NCBI GenBank assembly: GCA_946534715.1
Contig: CAMNCW010000048.1
Location: 1-64,000, forward strand
Direction of reading: 5' to 3'
Origin: an uncultured Bacteroidales bacterium
Lineage (GTDB): Bacteria; Bacteroidota; Bacteroidia; Bacteroidales; Paludibacteraceae
Length of the DNA stretch: 64,000 nt
Part shown: piece by piece, positions 62,282 to 64,000 of the stretch
Position numbering within the stretch: position 1 is the first letter of the stretch
Layout: each line of letters opens with the position of its first letter
Position numbers and translations under genes: made by a program
Notes under the pieces: generated by a model
Database searches by the model: none
Seen by the model: only the letters and a program-made list of their open reading frames with translations
What the model was told of the DNA's origin: nothing

Positions 62282-64000
62282 TAAAATGGTTAAATGACAA
62301 ATTCAAAAGCCAACAAGAAAATGCTAAAACGCTCCAGACGGTCTTGCGTCTGACGATTTTTGTGCTCTTGGCGGCCATATTAGTGCTTATTTTTCCGCGT
62401 TATAACAATGCCTTCCGTTACCACTACGAAGTGGGAAAACCCTGGGGCTACAACACCCTCACGGCGGATTTTGACTTCCCGATTTATAAGTCCGAGGAGC
62501 AAATGACTAAGGAGCAGAAACAGCTGCTCTCTACCTTCACGCCTTGTTATCACTACATCCGCGGGGCGCAAAGGGAAGTGAACGTCATCTCCCTCGCGGA
62601 GATGGAATGGCTCCGTTCGGAGGGTTTCGGACGTATTGCCATTAAGAAAAACAACGTCTCCAAGACCTATTCCCTCTCCGAGATATATACCGAAAAAACG
62701 GCATATGAGAAATACCATTACGAGTGCCGGCAGAACTTAGTGCGTGACACGCTTCTCACCGAACAGAACCGTGCGCGACTTCTCTCATCCCTTTCGCCCA
62801 CGCAAGGCTTGGTTCAGAAAGGCGAAAAGATCATCGACCGCGGAGAGATCGTCACCGAGCAGAACTACCAGATCCTGCAATCCCTCCGCCGTGCGTACGA
62901 CGATGAGACACTGGGTCATAAACAGCGCACGCTCTCTATCCTCGGCGAGGTGATTCTGGTGTCGCTTTTCCTCTGCCTGTTTGTCATTTACCTGTACGTC
63001 TTCCGTATCGCTTATCTGCGCTCTACCTCGACGATCCTCTTCTTCTGCTTGCAGATGTTGATTGTCATCTCCCTGTCCTGTCTCGCATTGCGGTTCGGGC
63101 TCTCGGTCTATCTCATCCCCTTTGCGTGGGTGCCTATTCTGACGCGCGTCTTCTTCGATTCCCGCACGGCGCTCTTCCTGCATTTCACTACGATCCTCAT
63201 CACTTCGATCATTGTTCCTGCGCCGGTAGAGTTCTTCTTCATCCAGATCGTAGTCGGCATGGTGGCTGTCTCGTCCCTGAATGACATGACGCGCCGCGCA
63301 CAACTCCTGGAAACAGCAGGATGGATCCTGCTCACGCAAACGGTCGCTTATACGGCGATCACCTTTGCGCAGACAGGCGTCTTCTCCTCCATTGACCCGT
63401 GGATGTACCTTTATTTCGCTATCTGCGCCCTCCTCACAGTGGGCTGTTATGGCTTGATTTATACGTTTGAGAAGATGTTCCGTTTCATCTCCTCGATCAC
63501 CCTGATCGAACTGACGGATATCAACTCCGAACTCCTCCACACCTTGGCGGACCGTGCACCCGGTACTTTCCAGCACTCCATGCAGGTCTCCAACCTCGCT
63601 GCCGATGCAGCGAAAGCCATCGGCGCGAACGCGCTGTTGGTACGTACCGGCGCGCTCTATCACGATATAGGTAAGATCTCTGATCCGCTCTATTTCGTTG
63701 AAAACCAGACAGGTCTTGATAACCCGCTCCTCGAAATGGACCCGCGCGATGCCGCACAAGTGGTCATCTCACATGTGACCGAAGGAGAGAAAATAGCCCG
63801 CAGAAACCATCTGCCGGAAGTGGTGGTGAACTTCATTACCACACACCATGGTACGTCGCTCGTGCGCTATTTCTATAATACGTACGCGAATGCGCACCCG
63901 GGAGAAACCATTGATGAGTCGCTCTTTCGTTACCGGGGACCCAAACCCTCTACCAAAGAGGGCGCTATTCTGATGATGGCGGACGCTATCGAGGCGCGTT
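62278..64000 (+). CDS. 7TM-HD (PgpH-like) phosphohydrolase, 3' end outside window
   Basis: The ATG overlaps the TadA stop (ATGA). The N-terminal membrane anchor (about 23-40), a large extracytoplasmic 7TMR-HDED region (about 41-220), about seven membrane segments and the HD domain with 'GALYHDIGKISDP' (His462-Asp463) and 'TTHHGTSLVRYFY' match PgpH, which hydrolyses cyclic di-AMP. The ORF stays open to base 64000 (574 codons) and so is cut by the window end. In Firmicutes PgpH controls c-di-AMP; in Bacteroidota the substrate is presumed. Confidence 0.9.
   Translation, partial: MIKWLNDKFKSQQENAKTLQTVLRLTIFVLLAAILVLIFPRYNNAFRYHYEVGKPWGYNTLTADFDFPIYKSEEQMTKEQKQLLSTFTPCYHYIRGAQREVNVISLAEMEWLRSEGFGRIAIKKNNVSKTYSLSEIYTEKTAYEKYHYECRQNLVRDTLLTEQNRARLLSSLSPTQGLVQKGEKIIDRGEIVTEQNYQILQSLRRAYDDETLGHKQRTLSILGEVILVSLFLCLFVIYLYVFRIAYLRSTSTILFFCLQMLIVISLSCLALRFGLSVYLIPFAWVPILTRVFFDSRTALFLHFTTILITSIIVPAPVEFFFIQIVVGMVAVSSLNDMTRRAQLLETAGWILLTQTVAYTAITFAQTGVFSSIDPWMYLYFAICALLTVGCYGLIYTFEKMFRFISSITLIELTDINSELLHTLADRAPGTFQHSMQVSNLAADAAKAIGANALLVRTGALYHDIGKISDPLYFVENQTGLDNPLLEMDPRDAAQVVISHVTEGEKIARRNHLPEVVVNFITTHHGTSLVRYFYNTYANAHPGETIDESLFRYRGPKPSTKEGAILMMADAIEAR

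Noticed and set aside
62785..63759. Antisense frame opposite the 7TM-HD gene
   Set aside because: The plus-strand frame is open to the window end and carries HD and membrane signatures.

Overview
The window looks like a chromosome fragment of a Bacteroidota bacterium, most likely order Bacteroidales and probably an uncultured gut- or rumen-type lineage. The evidence is: promoters of the Bacteroidota form TAnnTTTG; start codons without Shine-Dalgarno sequences but with A/T-rich leaders; the lipoprotein GldD; Bacteroidota-type LepB, MraY, WbqC, DapB and putative porin; big surface proteins with a shared C-terminal motif; and the Bacteroidota glycogen operon (debranching enzyme, GT4 synthase, GH57). 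There is one tRNA, no rRNA, no CRISPR array and no classical insertion sequence.

Layout. 1-4.9 kb: the 3' part of a large secreted Ig-like surface protein and a small Cys-rich partner. 4.9-17.2 kb, minus strand: a division and cell wall operon (mraZ, rsmH, ftsL-like, ftsI, murE, mraY, a DUF559 nuclease gene, murD, ftsW) that ends in two pectin-utilisation lipoproteins (GH28 and DUF4861) instead of the usual murG-murC-ftsQ-ftsA-ftsZ. 17.4-26.1 kb, plus strand: dxs, trkA, trkH, an SGNH/MBOAT O-acetylation pair, coaE, then a terminator. 26.2-40.9 kb, plus strand: dapB, lepB, wbqC, ilvE, a POT transporter, a coiled-coil protein, rsmI, two Wzx-like flippases, ribE, two FKBP isomerases, truA, murG. 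41-45.6 kb, minus strand: a second surface protein and glycogen phosphorylase. 45.8-48.3 kb, plus strand: an RNase R-like enzyme without its N-terminal domains, a secreted protein and a 58-residue RHH protein. 48.4-60.1 kb, minus strand: the primary sigma factor, tRNA-Arg, and an operon manC, debranching enzyme, GT4, GH57, porin, clpC, trxA. 60.4-64 kb, plus strand: gldD, a PcrB-TadA fusion, and a 7TM-HD phosphohydrolase cut by the window end.

The most unusual property is a dense set of short repeats. One class is arrays of 7-8 bp A/T-rich words (for example AATTATC, GTGAATT, AATTTTT, TTCAAAC), often joined to a small GC hairpin. The other is a roughly 36-bp C-rich hairpin element. They fill almost every intercistronic gap inside operons, usually directly before a start codon, and they also sit in frame inside about fourteen conserved genes (murD, murE, coaE, dapB, lepB, ilvE, manC, gldD, an RNase R-like gene, a flippase and others). 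One array forms the linker of the PcrB-TadA fusion. Two copies of the 36-bp element flank the DUF559 nuclease gene as inverted repeats, which suggests a mobile unit whose solo ends are scattered through the region.

Functionally the window is mostly housekeeping: peptidoglycan synthesis (mur genes, dapB, ftsW, ftsI), isoprenoid and lipid precursors (dxs, pcrB domain), envelope glycan export and acetylation, glycogen turnover, protein quality control and secretion. Functions are assigned from motif and family recognition by eye; no database search was run.
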